From positions 4,434,501 through 4,498,500 of the forward strand of contig NZ_FMHZ01000002.1 of the NCBI RefSeq assembly GCF_900090315.1: a DNA stretch of 64,000 bases, read 5' to 3'. Under the pieces are notes generated by a model, which saw only the letters and a list, made by a program, of their open reading frames with translations, was not told the origin of the DNA and searched no databases. Positions 9,769 to 18,025 of this stretch are shown one piece after another. A program made the translations under genes and the position numbers. Each line of letters opens with the position of its first letter. Positions within the stretch are counted from its first letter, which is position 1. The DNA is from Micromonospora citrea (GTDB taxonomy: Bacteria; Actinomycetota; Actinomycetes; Mycobacteriales; Micromonosporaceae).

Positions 9769-10645
9769 GCCGACCGGCGTCATCCACGACATCGGCTACC
9801 AGCGCTACACCGGCCCACGGCTGGGCCGCCGGGCCGTCTTCGGCGCGCTCTATTTGCACGGCCTGCGGACGGCGTTCGGGCTGGGCCGCAGCGCCAAGGC
9901 CAAGATCTTTCCCTGGCTGGTGGTCGCCATCGTCACCGTGGTGGCCGCCGGGCTCACCGCCGTGCGCAGCCAGATCGGCGAGGCGGTGATGACGTACGCC
10001 CAGTTCGCCGACAACATGAGCTGGCTGGTCATCTTCTTCGTCGCGGTGGTGGCGCCCGAGCTGGTCTCGCGGGACCTGCGCAGCGGGGTGCTGCCGCTCT
10101 ACTTCTCCCGGCCGCTGCCACGTTCGGACTACCCGCTGGCCAAGCTGCTGGCGCTGGCGACCGCGCTCTGGCTGCTGCTCGGCGGGCCGCAGCTGGTGAT
10201 GTTCCTGGGCGCCGCCTTCACCACCGGCGACGGCATGCGCGGGGTCTGGAACGAGCTGCTCGACCTGCTGCCCGGGCTGCTCTACGCCGGGCTGTGGGCG
10301 GTGGTCTTCGCCTCGGTCGGCCTGCTGGTCGCCTCGCTCACCGGCAAGCGGGCGTTCGCGGCCGGCGGGATCGTGGCCGTGTTCCTGATGACGACCCCGA
10401 TCGTCGGCACCCTGTCGATCATGCCCTCCCAGGCGGTCAACGAGCTGGCCTTCCTCGCCTCGCCGTCGACGCTGGTGGGCGGCGTGGGCGCCTGGGCGCT
10501 CGGCGACCTGCTGGTGCCGGCGAGCCAGGGCGGCGGGCTACCGATCGGCGACTTCGGCCCCGTCTACGCGGCCGCCGCCGTGCTGCTCGTGGCCGGCTGC
10601 GTGGCCCTGCTGCTGCTGCGATACCGGAAGGTGGCCGCCCGATGA
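9761..10645 (+). CDS. ABC-2 type transporter permease
   Basis: 294 residues with six predicted membrane spans (about 48-68, 88-108, 130-155, 170-190, 205-225, 265-288) and the cytosolic segment PELVSRDLRSGVLPLYFSRPL typical of ABC-2 permeases, the turn that docks on the ATPase. The start overlaps the upstream ATPase by 8 nt and its stop overlaps the next ATPase start (ATGA), so it is translated within the same operon. Integral cytoplasmic membrane protein; substrate not inferable. Confidence 0.85.
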   Translation: MPEPTGVIHDIGYQRYTGPRLGRRAVFGALYLHGLRTAFGLGRSAKAKIFPWLVVAIVTVVAAGLTAVRSQIGEAVMTYAQFADNMSWLVIFFVAVVAPELVSRDLRSGVLPLYFSRPLPRSDYPLAKLLALATALWLLLGGPQLVMFLGAAFTTGDGMRGVWNELLDLLPGLLYAGLWAVVFASVGLLVASLTGKRAFAAGGIVAVFLMTTPIVGTLSIMPSQAVNELAFLASPSTLVGGVGAWALGDLLVPASQGGGLPIGDFGPVYAAAAVLLVAGCVALLLLRYRKVAAR

Positions 10646-11598
10646 CCACGATCAGCGCCGACCCGGCGGCGGGCACTCCCGCCGCCACCAGCACCCTGGA
10701 CCTCGCCGGCGTCTCCCGCTGGTACGGCAACGTGGTCGCGGTCAACGACGTCAGCATGCGCCTCGGCCCCGGCGTGACCGGGCTGCTCGGCCCGAACGGG
10801 GCCGGCAAGACCACCCTGCTGCACATGATGGCCGGCTTCCTCGCCCCGTCCCGGGGCGCGGTCACCCTCGACGGCCGGCCCACCTGGCGCAACCCGGAGG
10901 TCTACCGCCGGCTGGGGCTGGTGAGCGAGCGGGAGGCGGTGCACACCTTCCTCACCGCGCACGAGTTCGTGCTGGCCAGCGCCAAGTTGCACCGGCTGCC
11001 CGACCCGGCGGAGGCGGCCCGCCGGGCCATCGCCCTGGTCGAGCTGGAGGGCGCGCAGGACCGCCGGATCGGCACGTACTCCAAGGGCATGCGGCAGCGC
11101 GCCCGGGTGGCGGCGGCGCTGGTGCACGAGCCGCAGGTGCTGCTGCTGGACGAGCCGTTCAACGGGATGGACCCGCGCCAGCGGCTGCACATGATGGAGC
11201 TGCTGCACCGCCTCGGCGACGCGGGCCGCACGATCCTGTTCAGTTCGCACATCCTGGAGGAGGTCGAGCAGGTCTCCGGCACCGTCCAGGTGATGGTGGC
11301 CGGCCGGCTGGCCGCCTCCGGCGACTTCCGCACCATCCGCCGGCTGATGACCAACCGGCCGCACGTCTTCGCCGTCCACTCGACCGACGACCGGGCGCTC
11401 GCCGTGGCGCTGATGGCCGAGGCGTCGGTGACCGGCGTCGAGCTGGGCCGCACCGGGCTCACGGTGCGGGCCGGCGACTACGGGGCGTTCACCCGCGTCC
11501 TGCCGAAGATCGCCCTGGCGCAGGGCATCCGGGTACGGCAACTGGTGCCCGAGGACGAGTCCCTGGAGAGCGTCTTCTCCTACCTGGTGGAGGCCTGA
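10642..11598 (+). CDS. ABC transporter ATP-binding protein (second ATPase)
   Basis: 318 residues with an Ala/Thr-rich 20-residue lead, Walker A GPNGAGKTT, signature YSKGMRQRARVAAAL, Walker B LLLDEPFNGMDP and H-loop SSH. ATGA overlap with the preceding permease (10642-10645). It differs enough from the first ATPase (Walker B FNGMDP rather than TNGLDP, different C-terminal domain) that the cassette probably makes a heterodimeric ATPase pair with the two permeases. Start ATG 10642. Confidence 0.9.
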   Translation: MTTISADPAAGTPAATSTLDLAGVSRWYGNVVAVNDVSMRLGPGVTGLLGPNGAGKTTLLHMMAGFLAPSRGAVTLDGRPTWRNPEVYRRLGLVSEREAVHTFLTAHEFVLASAKLHRLPDPAEAARRAIALVELEGAQDRRIGTYSKGMRQRARVAAALVHEPQVLLLDEPFNGMDPRQRLHMMELLHRLGDAGRTILFSSHILEEVEQVSGTVQVMVAGRLAASGDFRTIRRLMTNRPHVFAVHSTDDRALAVALMAEASVTGVELGRTGLTVRAGDYGAFTRVLPKIALAQGIRVRQLVPEDESLESVFSYLVEA

Positions 11599-11602
11599 AC
11601 CC

Positions 11603-12313
11603 ATGTCTACCGTTTCCTGGATCACCGTGCGGGGGCTGTTCGGGCGTCGCCGGTTCCTCCTGCTGCTGCCGCTGCCCGTGGTGCTGGTGCTGCTCGCCGT
11701 GCTCTCCCGCTCGCTCGGGGTGGACCCGGGCCAGTGGGGCCCGCCGGTGCTGGTCGGCCTCGGCCTCGCCGTGGTGCTGCCGGTGGTCGCGCTCATCGTC
11801 GGCACCGGCGTGCTCGGCGCCGAGATCGACGACGGCACGGTCGTGCACATCCTCACCAAGCCGCTGCCGCGCTGGCAGATCGTGCTGCCCAAGTTGGCGG
11901 TGGCCACCGGCGTCACCGCGGTCACCGTCGCCGTGCCGCTCTACGTGGCGGGCGTGCTGGCCGACTCGGCGCGCCTCGGGCTGGCGCTCGCCGCCGCGTC
12001 GGCGGTCGGCGCGCTGGCGTACTCGGCGCTGTTCGTGGCGCTCAGCATGCTCACCCGGCGGCCGGTGCTGCTGGGCCTGGTCTACGTGCTGATCTGGGAG
12101 GGGCTGCTCGGCAACGTCGTCAGCGGCACCAAGGTGCTCTCCATCCAGCAGTACGTGATCGCCCTCGCCGACCGGATGGCCCCGACCGGGCTGCTGGAGG
12201 CCGGCGTCTCGGTGCCGGTGGCGGCGGTGATGGCCGCGCTGATCAGCGCGGGCTTCACCGTGCTGGCGATCGACCGGCTGCGCTCCTTCAGCGTGGCCGG
12301 CGAGACGAGCTGA
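11603..12313 (+). CDS. ABC-2 type transporter permease (second)
   Basis: 236 residues, six predicted helices. After helix 2 comes GAEIDDGTVVHILTKPLPRWQ, equivalent to the RDLRSGVLPLYFSRPLPRSD segment of the first permease. Starts 4 nt after the second ATPase stop and closes the cassette. The gene carries no signal peptide or extracellular domain, consistent with a pure membrane subunit. Exports an unidentified substrate together with 8854-11598. Confidence 0.82.
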   Translation: MSTVSWITVRGLFGRRRFLLLLPLPVVLVLLAVLSRSLGVDPGQWGPPVLVGLGLAVVLPVVALIVGTGVLGAEIDDGTVVHILTKPLPRWQIVLPKLAVATGVTAVTVAVPLYVAGVLADSARLGLALAAASAVGALAYSALFVALSMLTRRPVLLGLVYVLIWEGLLGNVVSGTKVLSIQQYVIALADRMAPTGLLEAGVSVPVAAVMAALISAGFTVLAIDRLRSFSVAGETS

Positions 12314-12395
12314 CCCCGACGGGCCGGGCCGGCCCTCCGGGACGCGACCTGACGGCCTCCGGGCAGCCCGACCCGGCGATGGTAGGGCTGCCCGG

Positions 12396-13082
12396 ATGGA
12401 CCGGGCCGGGCGGCTGAGCGAGGCTCACGGAGTGAGCGCGGAGACGGGGCTTGTGATGTCGCGGGAGGCCTATCCGGGTGCCGGTCGGCACTGGATGGTG
12501 AGCCTGGCGGTGGCCGGGTTGGCGGCGGCGGCGACCACCACTGCCGCACAGGCCACCGGGCACTTCCACTGGTGGGCGGGGTTCGTGCTGATTCCCGGCG
12601 CGCTGATCGCCGCCACCGGCGGGCCGCTGCTGGCCAGGGGCGGCGGGCGGGCCTTCGCCGGCTACGTGGTCGCCTGCCTCGGCGCGCTGGTGTTCGCGGT
12701 CGGGGCGCTGCTGATGTTCGGCGTGTTCGGGCGGGGCTGGCCCCTGATGATCATCCTGCCGTGCCTGGCGGTCGCCGGCACCTACCGCTGGCGGCTGGTC
12801 CATCCGTTGGCCCGGGGGCTGCACCGGGCGGTCTCCCTGCTGGCGCTGGCCGGCGCCGTGCTGCTCGGCGGGACGCTGCAACTGACCCGCGTCGACCTGG
12901 TCGGCGTCGATGCCGCGCCGATGTGGGGCGCGTTCCTGATGCTGGCCGGGGTGATCGTGCTGGGCAACGCCGTGGAGCTGACCCGGCACCGGATGCCGTA
13001 CCGCCTGCAGGCGATCACCCTGCTGGTCGGCCCCGCCGTCGTCGCCTTCCTGCTGGGTCTGCGGCTGCTGCGCGGCTGGTGA
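12396..13082 (+). CDS. Hypothetical multi-span membrane protein
   Basis: 228 residues with about six hydrophobic helices (first about 35-53, then GFVLIPGALIAATGG, VACLGALVFAVGALLMFG and further ones to the C-terminus), with short charged loops and no recognisable catalytic motif. It lies 82 nt after the ABC-2 cassette in the same direction and could be co-transcribed. The start at 12396 is used; an internal ATG 20 codons later (MSREAYPGAG) is an alternative. Function not recognised. The interval 13083-13151 to the convergent next gene holds only GC-rich dyads. Confidence 0.7.
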   Translation: MDRAGRLSEAHGVSAETGLVMSREAYPGAGRHWMVSLAVAGLAAAATTTAAQATGHFHWWAGFVLIPGALIAATGGPLLARGGGRAFAGYVVACLGALVFAVGALLMFGVFGRGWPLMIILPCLAVAGTYRWRLVHPLARGLHRAVSLLALAGAVLLGGTLQLTRVDLVGVDAAPMWGAFLMLAGVIVLGNAVELTRHRMPYRLQAITLLVGPAVVAFLLGLRLLRGW

Positions 13083-13151
13083 CCCGGGCGGGGCGGGCCC
13101 GGGCCAGCCGGCGGTGTCGGCGAACGGCCGCCGCCTGACGTCGCAGACGAC

Positions 13152-13664
13152 TCAGTCCGACAGCGTCGTACGGCCGCGTGTCCCGGGCACGGAGCAGGCA
13201 CAGTGGGCTGCGTGAGGCATCGGCTCGACGGGGCGGCGGGCGGGCGTGCGCAGGGCCCCCGCCACCGAGCCGACCAGGGCCAGCAGCAGGACGACGGCCA
13301 TGAAGATCTGCCCGTGCATGCCGAGGACGAAGACGGTCCGGTCGGCGAACTCCGGGTCGTAGGCGGCCGTCCCGGGAAACAGCAGCGCGCCGAGCATGCC
13401 GAGCCACGGCGTGGCCACGACCGCGTCGGCGCAGAGCAGCCGCGCGCGCAGGGTCGGTCCCGGCCGGGCCGCGAGCCCCAGACCGATGAGGCCGAGGAGA
13501 ACGGTCATCACCACGTACTGGGCGTCGTGGAACTTGGCGTGCGGCGGCCAACCGGGGTTGTGGACGTGCTGTGCCGCCAGGTCGGGGACGACCAGGTCGG
13601 CGAGGAGGGCGCCGATCGTCGTCACCGTCGCGACGAGGATGGTCAGGGTTCGTGGCAGGGTCAT
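13152..13664 (-). CDS. Hypothetical four-helix membrane protein
   Basis: 170 residues: helix 1 at about 5-25, then a loop with HNPGWPPHAKFHDAQY whose two histidines in HAKFH could bind metal or heme, then helices near 50-68, 82-100 and 115-138, and a short Cys-bearing tail (CACSVPG). It follows the siderophore-interacting protein by 55 nt on the same strand, so it is likely in the same TetR-controlled unit. I do not recognise a named function; similar HxxxH membrane proteins occur in actinobacteria as DUF-only families. Confidence 0.7.
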   Translation of the reverse strand: MTLPRTLTILVATVTTIGALLADLVVPDLAAQHVHNPGWPPHAKFHDAQYVVMTVLLGLIGLGLAARPGPTLRARLLCADAVVATPWLGMLGALLFPGTAAYDPEFADRTVFVLGMHGQIFMAVVLLLALVGSVAGALRTPARRPVEPMPHAAHCACSVPGTRGRTTLSD

Positions 13665-13719
13665 GGCGGTGTCACCTCTCGGCGGTCAGTCTCGTGAGGG
13701 CGTCGGCGTCGGCACCGAC

Positions 13720-14472
13720 TCAGTGCAGGCCCCGCTTGCCGGGGGCCCAGAACGGCTTGACCTTGACGGAGGTACGCGGCCAGCCGCGCTCGCGGACCAG
13801 GAGGTCGCGGACCAGCTGGCAGGTCCTGGCCTCGCCGGCCACGTAGGCGGCCCCGGCGTCGTCGGGCAGGTCGAGGTCGGCCACGGCCGCGAGCAGCACC
13901 TGGGAGGAGGCCGCCGGCCGCCCGTGCCGGTGGACGCGACGCAGCGGCCGGTTCCCGGGCATGGGCAGGTCGTGCTCCGGGCTCTCGCTCTCCAGGACCC
14001 CGTACACCTCGGCCGAGGCGTCCAGCGCCCGGATCATCGGCCCGAACGCGGCGCTGGCGGTCTCCTCCCCGACGAACACGTGGTAGGGCGCCGGGTGGGT
14101 GAAGAAATGGCCCTGCGCCCACCAGAAGGTGACCCGATCGCCGGCCCGGGCCGCGCGGGCCCACCGCAACCCGATGCCGTCGCCCGGATACAGGTGGACG
14201 CGGAGTTCGATGGCCCGCCGGTCGGGACCGAGCTCCCAGATCGTGTAGGTGCGCAGTGTCTCGGCGGGACGCAGGATGCCCGCCACCGACAGCGGGTCCG
14301 TCAGCTGGATCCGGATGTGCTGACCCGGGGTGCAGGGGAAGGTGACGGGCTGGTCGGCCTCCAGCCGGAGGCGTCGCATGGTGGGCGTGACCTGCTCGGC
14401 GACCGTGATGGTCGCCCCGTGGGCGTACCTGCCGAAGACGGCGGTCAGGGGGTTACGCGTCGTACGGGCCAC
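13720..14472 (-). CDS. Siderophore-interacting protein (FAD-binding ferric reductase-like)
   Basis: 250 residues of the ViuB/SIP family. The FAD-binding barrel contains the LRTYTI motif (RxYT type) near residue 75, the C-terminal half has VGEETASAAFGPMIRAL, where the NAD(P)-binding site of the family sits, and an ending AYVAGEARTCQLVRDLL..KPFWAPGKRG typical of SIP proteins. These cytosolic flavoproteins reduce ferric siderophore complexes to release iron. GTG start at 14472 with GGAGAG just upstream. It is divergent from a TetR gene with paired operators between them, so iron or a siderophore-like ligand may control it through that regulator (inference). Confidence 0.88.
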   Translation of the reverse strand: MARTTRNPLTAVFGRYAHGATITVAEQVTPTMRRLRLEADQPVTFPCTPGQHIRIQLTDPLSVAGILRPAETLRTYTIWELGPDRRAIELRVHLYPGDGIGLRWARAARAGDRVTFWWAQGHFFTHPAPYHVFVGEETASAAFGPMIRALDASAEVYGVLESESPEHDLPMPGNRPLRRVHRHGRPAASSQVLLAAVADLDLPDDAGAAYVAGEARTCQLVRDLLVRERGWPRTSVKVKPFWAPGKRGLH

Positions 14473-14480
14473 GACTCTCC

Positions 14481-14511
14481 TTAGAGGCTCTAAATTACTT
14501 AGAGGCTATAA
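14481..14511. promoter_or_regulatory. Paired TetR operators
   Basis: Two copies of the palindrome TTAGAG-N-CTCTAA, at 14481-14493 (perfect) and 14499-14511 (TTAGAGGCTATAA, one arm base changed), spaced 18 bp start to start in the AT-rich gap between the divergent SIP and TetR genes. Well placed to repress both directions. Confidence 0.75.
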
Positions 14512-14568
14512 GGAAACATAGGTGCCCTAGGATGTCAACCGGCGGGGTGAGCGATGGAGGGCGTGGCG

Positions 14569-15282
14569 ATGGCGACACCGGTCAGCAGGCGGGAGAGACT
14601 GCGCCAGGCGACCCTGGAGGAGATCCACGCAGCCGCGCGCGAGCTGCTCGTCGAGCAGGGATCGGCCGCGGTGACCATCAACGCGGTGGCCCGCCGGGTG
14701 GGCATGAGCGGGCCGGCCCTCTACCACTACTTCGCGGGCCACGACGAGCTGGTCGGCGCGGTGACCGCCCGCTTCTTCCGTGAGATGGCCGCCGCGATGG
14801 AACAGGCCCGCGACGCCCGTGCCGACGCCCCGGTGGGCGACCGCATCCTCGCGGCCTGCCGGGCCATGCGAGCCTGGGCCGTCGCCCATCCGGCCGAGTT
14901 CGGCTGGATCTTCGCCAGCCCGATCGCCGCGCCGAACCGCCGGCCGGACTCGGCACGACACCAGGCGGCCGTACGATTCGAGCAGATCCTGCTCGACCTG
15001 ACCGCCGAGTCGTGGCGGACGCGGCCGTTCCCGGTGCCGGACCTGGCCGACCTGCCCCCGTCCCTGCGCGAGCAGTTGGTCGCCTACTCCGCAGCCATCG
15101 ACGGGCAGTTGCCGCCCGAGGCCGCGCACGTCTTCCTCGACTGCTGGATCCGCCTGTACGGGCTGCTGTGCATGGAGGTCCTGCACCAGCTGGACTTCGC
15201 CTACACCGACGTGGAGCCCGTCTTCGAGGCGAGTCTGCGCGACCTGTCCGCCCGCCTCGCCCTGGACCCCGCCGCGCCGTAG
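14569..15282 (+). CDS. TetR/AcrR-family transcriptional regulator
   Basis: 237 residues. Residues 8-55 are the TetR DNA-binding domain (AVTINAVARRVGMSGPALYHYFAGHDEL). The ligand domain (TetR_C-like, WHG type) follows, with AHPAEFGWIFASP. ATG at 14569 is preferred over 14554 because GGAGG (14557-14561) lies 7 nt upstream; a TAGGAT -10 is at 14528-14533. Divergent from the siderophore-interacting protein gene, with two shared operators between, so it most likely represses that unit and itself. Confidence 0.88.
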   Translation: MATPVSRRERLRQATLEEIHAAARELLVEQGSAAVTINAVARRVGMSGPALYHYFAGHDELVGAVTARFFREMAAAMEQARDARADAPVGDRILAACRAMRAWAVAHPAEFGWIFASPIAAPNRRPDSARHQAAVRFEQILLDLTAESWRTRPFPVPDLADLPPSLREQLVAYSAAIDGQLPPEAAHVFLDCWIRLYGLLCMEVLHQLDFAYTDVEPVFEASLRDLSARLALDPAAP

Positions 15283-15304
15283 GGGGCGCGGCGGGGCGCC
15301 ACGG

Positions 15305-17869
15305 TCAGAACGCGCAGGCGATCACGAGCTCGGACGTGCGGTCGGGGAGCAGGTCCAGCTTGGCGATGCGGCCGGCGGCCCGGACGTCGTCGGCGATCAC
15401 GGTCAGCTGTTCCAGCAGGGCCGACGGGCCGAGCGCCTCGGCCAGCGGCACCTCCGCCTTCATCGACAGTTTCCGCTCCGACTTGGCCCGGCGCACCTGG
15501 CCGAGCGCGTCGGCGGCCAGCCGCAGCAGCTCCGGTTGGCCGGTGCCCTCGATCGCCCGGTCCACCTCGTACGTGGTGGGCCAGGTCGCGCGGTGCACCG
15601 AGCCGTAGCGCCACCACGACCACACCTCCTCGGTCACGTACGGCAGCACCGGGGCGAACAGCCGCAGCTGCACCGAGAGCGCGGTGGCCAGCGCCGCCCG
15701 GGCCGAGTCCGCCCCCGGCCCGGAGCCGTAGGCGCGCTCCTTGACCAGCTCGATGTAGTCGTCGCAGAACCGCCAGAAGAAGCCCTCTGCGACCTGCAAC
15801 GCGGCCGTGTGGTCGTACGCCTCCAGCGCCGACGTCGCGGCGGCGACCACGCCGGAGAGTTCGGCGAGCATGGCGCGGTCCAGCGGCTCGGTGGCCGGTG
15901 CCCGCAGCGCGTCGGCGGCGCCCAGCCCGAGGGCGAACTTCGACGCGTTCAGCAGCTTGGTCGCCAGCCGCCGGCCGACCTTGATCTGGGCCGGGTCGAA
16001 GGCGAGGTCCATGCCCGGCTTGCCGTTCGCCGCCCAGTACCGCACCGCGTCGGCACCGTGCTGCTCCAGCAGCGCCATCGGGGTGACCACGTTCCCCTTG
16101 GACTTGGACATCTTCTTGCGGTCGGGGTCGAGGATCCAGCCGGAGAGCACCGCGTCCCGCCACGGCAGCACCCCGTGCTCCAGGTGCGAGCGGACCACGG
16201 TGGAGAAGAGCCAGGTGCGGATGATCTCCTGCCCCTGCGGGCGCAGGTCCATCGGGAAGACCCGGGCGAACAGGTCGGGGTCGGTCTCCCACCCGCCCAC
16301 GATCTGCGGTGTCAGCGACGAGGTGGCCCAGGTGTCGAGCACGTCCGGGTCGCCGACGAAGCCGCCCGGGCGGCCCCGCTGCGACTCCTCGAACCCGGGC
16401 GGGGCGTCGCTGGACGGGTCGACCGGCAGCGCGGACTCGTCCGGCGTGAGAGGGTGGGTGTGGTCCGGCTCGCCAGCGTCGTCGAGCCGGTACCACACCG
16501 GCACCGGCACTCCGAAGAAGCGCTGCCGGCTGACCAGCCAGTCACCGGTCAGGCCGCCCACCCAGTGCTCGTAGCGGTGCCGCATGTGCTCCGGCACCCA
16601 GCGCAGCTGTCCGCCCCGGGCCAGCAGCTCGTCGCGCAGCTCGGCGTCCCGGCCGCCGTTGCGCAGGTACCACTGCCGGGTCGAGACGATCTCCAGCGGC
16701 CGGTCGCCGCGCTCGTAGAACTTCACCGGGTGGGTGATCGGGCGCGGCTCGCCGACCAGGTCGCCCGCGTCGGCCAGCATCCCCACCAGCGTCCGCCGGG
16801 CGCCGTTTACGGTCTGCCCGGCCAGCGCCGCGTAGGGCCGCGCCGGCACCCCGGCGGGCGCGTCCGGCAGCAGCCGGCCGTCCCGGCCGATCACCACCCG
16901 GGTGTCCAGCCGCAGCTCCCGCCACCAGGTCACGTCGGTCAGGTCGCCGAACGTGCAGACCATCGCGATGCCCGTGCCCTTGGCCGGATCCGCCAGCGGG
17001 TGCGCCCGCACCGGCACCTCCACCCCGAAGACCGGCGTACGCGCGGTGCCGCCCACCAGGTCGGCGTACCGCTCGTCGTCGGGGTGGCAGACCAGCGCCA
17101 CGCAGGCCGGCAGCAGCTCCGGGCGGGTGGTGTCGATCAGGATCTCGTGCCCGCCCGGCCCGGCGAACCGCAGCCGGTGGTACGCCCCGGGCCGCTCCCG
17201 GTCCTCCAGCTCCGCCTGGGCGACGGCGGTGGCGAAGCCGACGTCCCAGAGCGTCGGCGCCTCCGCCTGGTAGGCCTCGCCCCGGGCCAGGTTGCGCAGG
17301 AACGCGCGCTGTGCGGTGGCCCGGGCCGCCCGCCCGATCGTCGTGTACGTCAGCGACCAGTCGACGGAGAGGCCGAGCCGCCGCCACAGCGCCTCGAAGA
17401 CCTGCTCGTCGGCGATCGTCAGCCGCTCGCACAGCTCGATGAAGTTCCGCCGGGAGATCGGGGTCGGGTCCCTGCGGGCCGCCTCGTCCACCGGGGTCTG
17501 CGGGGCCCGCCAGTCCGGGTCGTACGGCAGCGCCGGATCGCAGCGCACGCCGTGGACGTTCTGCACCCGCCGCTCGGTCGGCAGGCCGTTGTCGTCCCAG
17601 CCCATCGGATAGAAGACCGCCCGCCCGCGCATCCGCTGGAACCGGGCCACCAGGTCGGTGTGCGTGTACGAGAAGACGTGCCCCATGTGCAGCTCGCCCG
17701 ATACGGTCGGCGGCGGGGTGTCGATCGCGTACACGTCCGAGCGCTCCTTCGAGCGGTCGAACGCGTACGTGCCCTCCTCCTGCCAGCGGCGCGCCCAGGT
17801 CTCCTCGAGCCCGTCCAGGGTCGGACGCTCGGGGACACCGGCGCGGGCCGTCCTCGCCGTATCAGTCAT
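15305..17869 (-). CDS. valS: Valyl-tRNA synthetase
   Basis: 854 residues of class I aminoacyl-tRNA synthetase. Visible are the HIGH variant HMGH (residues 61-64), the editing domain with the conserved ETDP-like region, KKMSKSKGN near residue 580 and the anticodon-binding helical domain (FALGLGAADAL onward). It is the shorter, actinobacterial/archaeal-like form with a brief C-terminal part ending LVIACAF rather than a long tRNA-binding coiled coil. ATG at 17869 lies 6 nt after TACCAT, so the mRNA is probably leaderless. Charges tRNA-Val with valine; essential cytosolic enzyme. Confidence 0.96.
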   Translation of the reverse strand: MTDTARTARAGVPERPTLDGLEETWARRWQEEGTYAFDRSKERSDVYAIDTPPPTVSGELHMGHVFSYTHTDLVARFQRMRGRAVFYPMGWDDNGLPTERRVQNVHGVRCDPALPYDPDWRAPQTPVDEAARRDPTPISRRNFIELCERLTIADEQVFEALWRRLGLSVDWSLTYTTIGRAARATAQRAFLRNLARGEAYQAEAPTLWDVGFATAVAQAELEDRERPGAYHRLRFAGPGGHEILIDTTRPELLPACVALVCHPDDERYADLVGGTARTPVFGVEVPVRAHPLADPAKGTGIAMVCTFGDLTDVTWWRELRLDTRVVIGRDGRLLPDAPAGVPARPYAALAGQTVNGARRTLVGMLADAGDLVGEPRPITHPVKFYERGDRPLEIVSTRQWYLRNGGRDAELRDELLARGGQLRWVPEHMRHRYEHWVGGLTGDWLVSRQRFFGVPVPVWYRLDDAGEPDHTHPLTPDESALPVDPSSDAPPGFEESQRGRPGGFVGDPDVLDTWATSSLTPQIVGGWETDPDLFARVFPMDLRPQGQEIIRTWLFSTVVRSHLEHGVLPWRDAVLSGWILDPDRKKMSKSKGNVVTPMALLEQHGADAVRYWAANGKPGMDLAFDPAQIKVGRRLATKLLNASKFALGLGAADALRAPATEPLDRAMLAELSGVVAAATSALEAYDHTAALQVAEGFFWRFCDDYIELVKERAYGSGPGADSARAALATALSVQLRLFAPVLPYVTEEVWSWWRYGSVHRATWPTTYEVDRAIEGTGQPELLRLAADALGQVRRAKSERKLSMKAEVPLAEALGPSALLEQLTVIADDVRAAGRIAKLDLLPDRTSELVIACAF

Positions 17870-17875
17870 CCGTCG

Positions 17876-17881
17876 ATGGTA
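17876..17881 (-). promoter_or_regulatory. -10 box of leaderless valS
   Basis: Minus-strand TACCAT followed by 6 nt and the ATG. Confidence 0.55.
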
Positions 17882-18025
17882 GGCAGCGGCCGACGGCCGG
17901 GCCACGGGATTGCCGCGCGCGCCGCGCCGGGACCTGCGCCGGCGCTCCCGCCCCGCGCCGGCACTCCCACGCCGCGCCGGGATCCCCGCGGACGCTCCCG
18001 CACCGCCAGGCCGGGGAGGGCCGGG

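Noticed and set aside
7113..13082. Antibiotic or teichoic-acid biosynthetic cluster around the glycosyltransferase and ABC-2 cassette
   Set aside because: No further biosynthetic enzymes; orientation is divergent and each unit has its own promoter.
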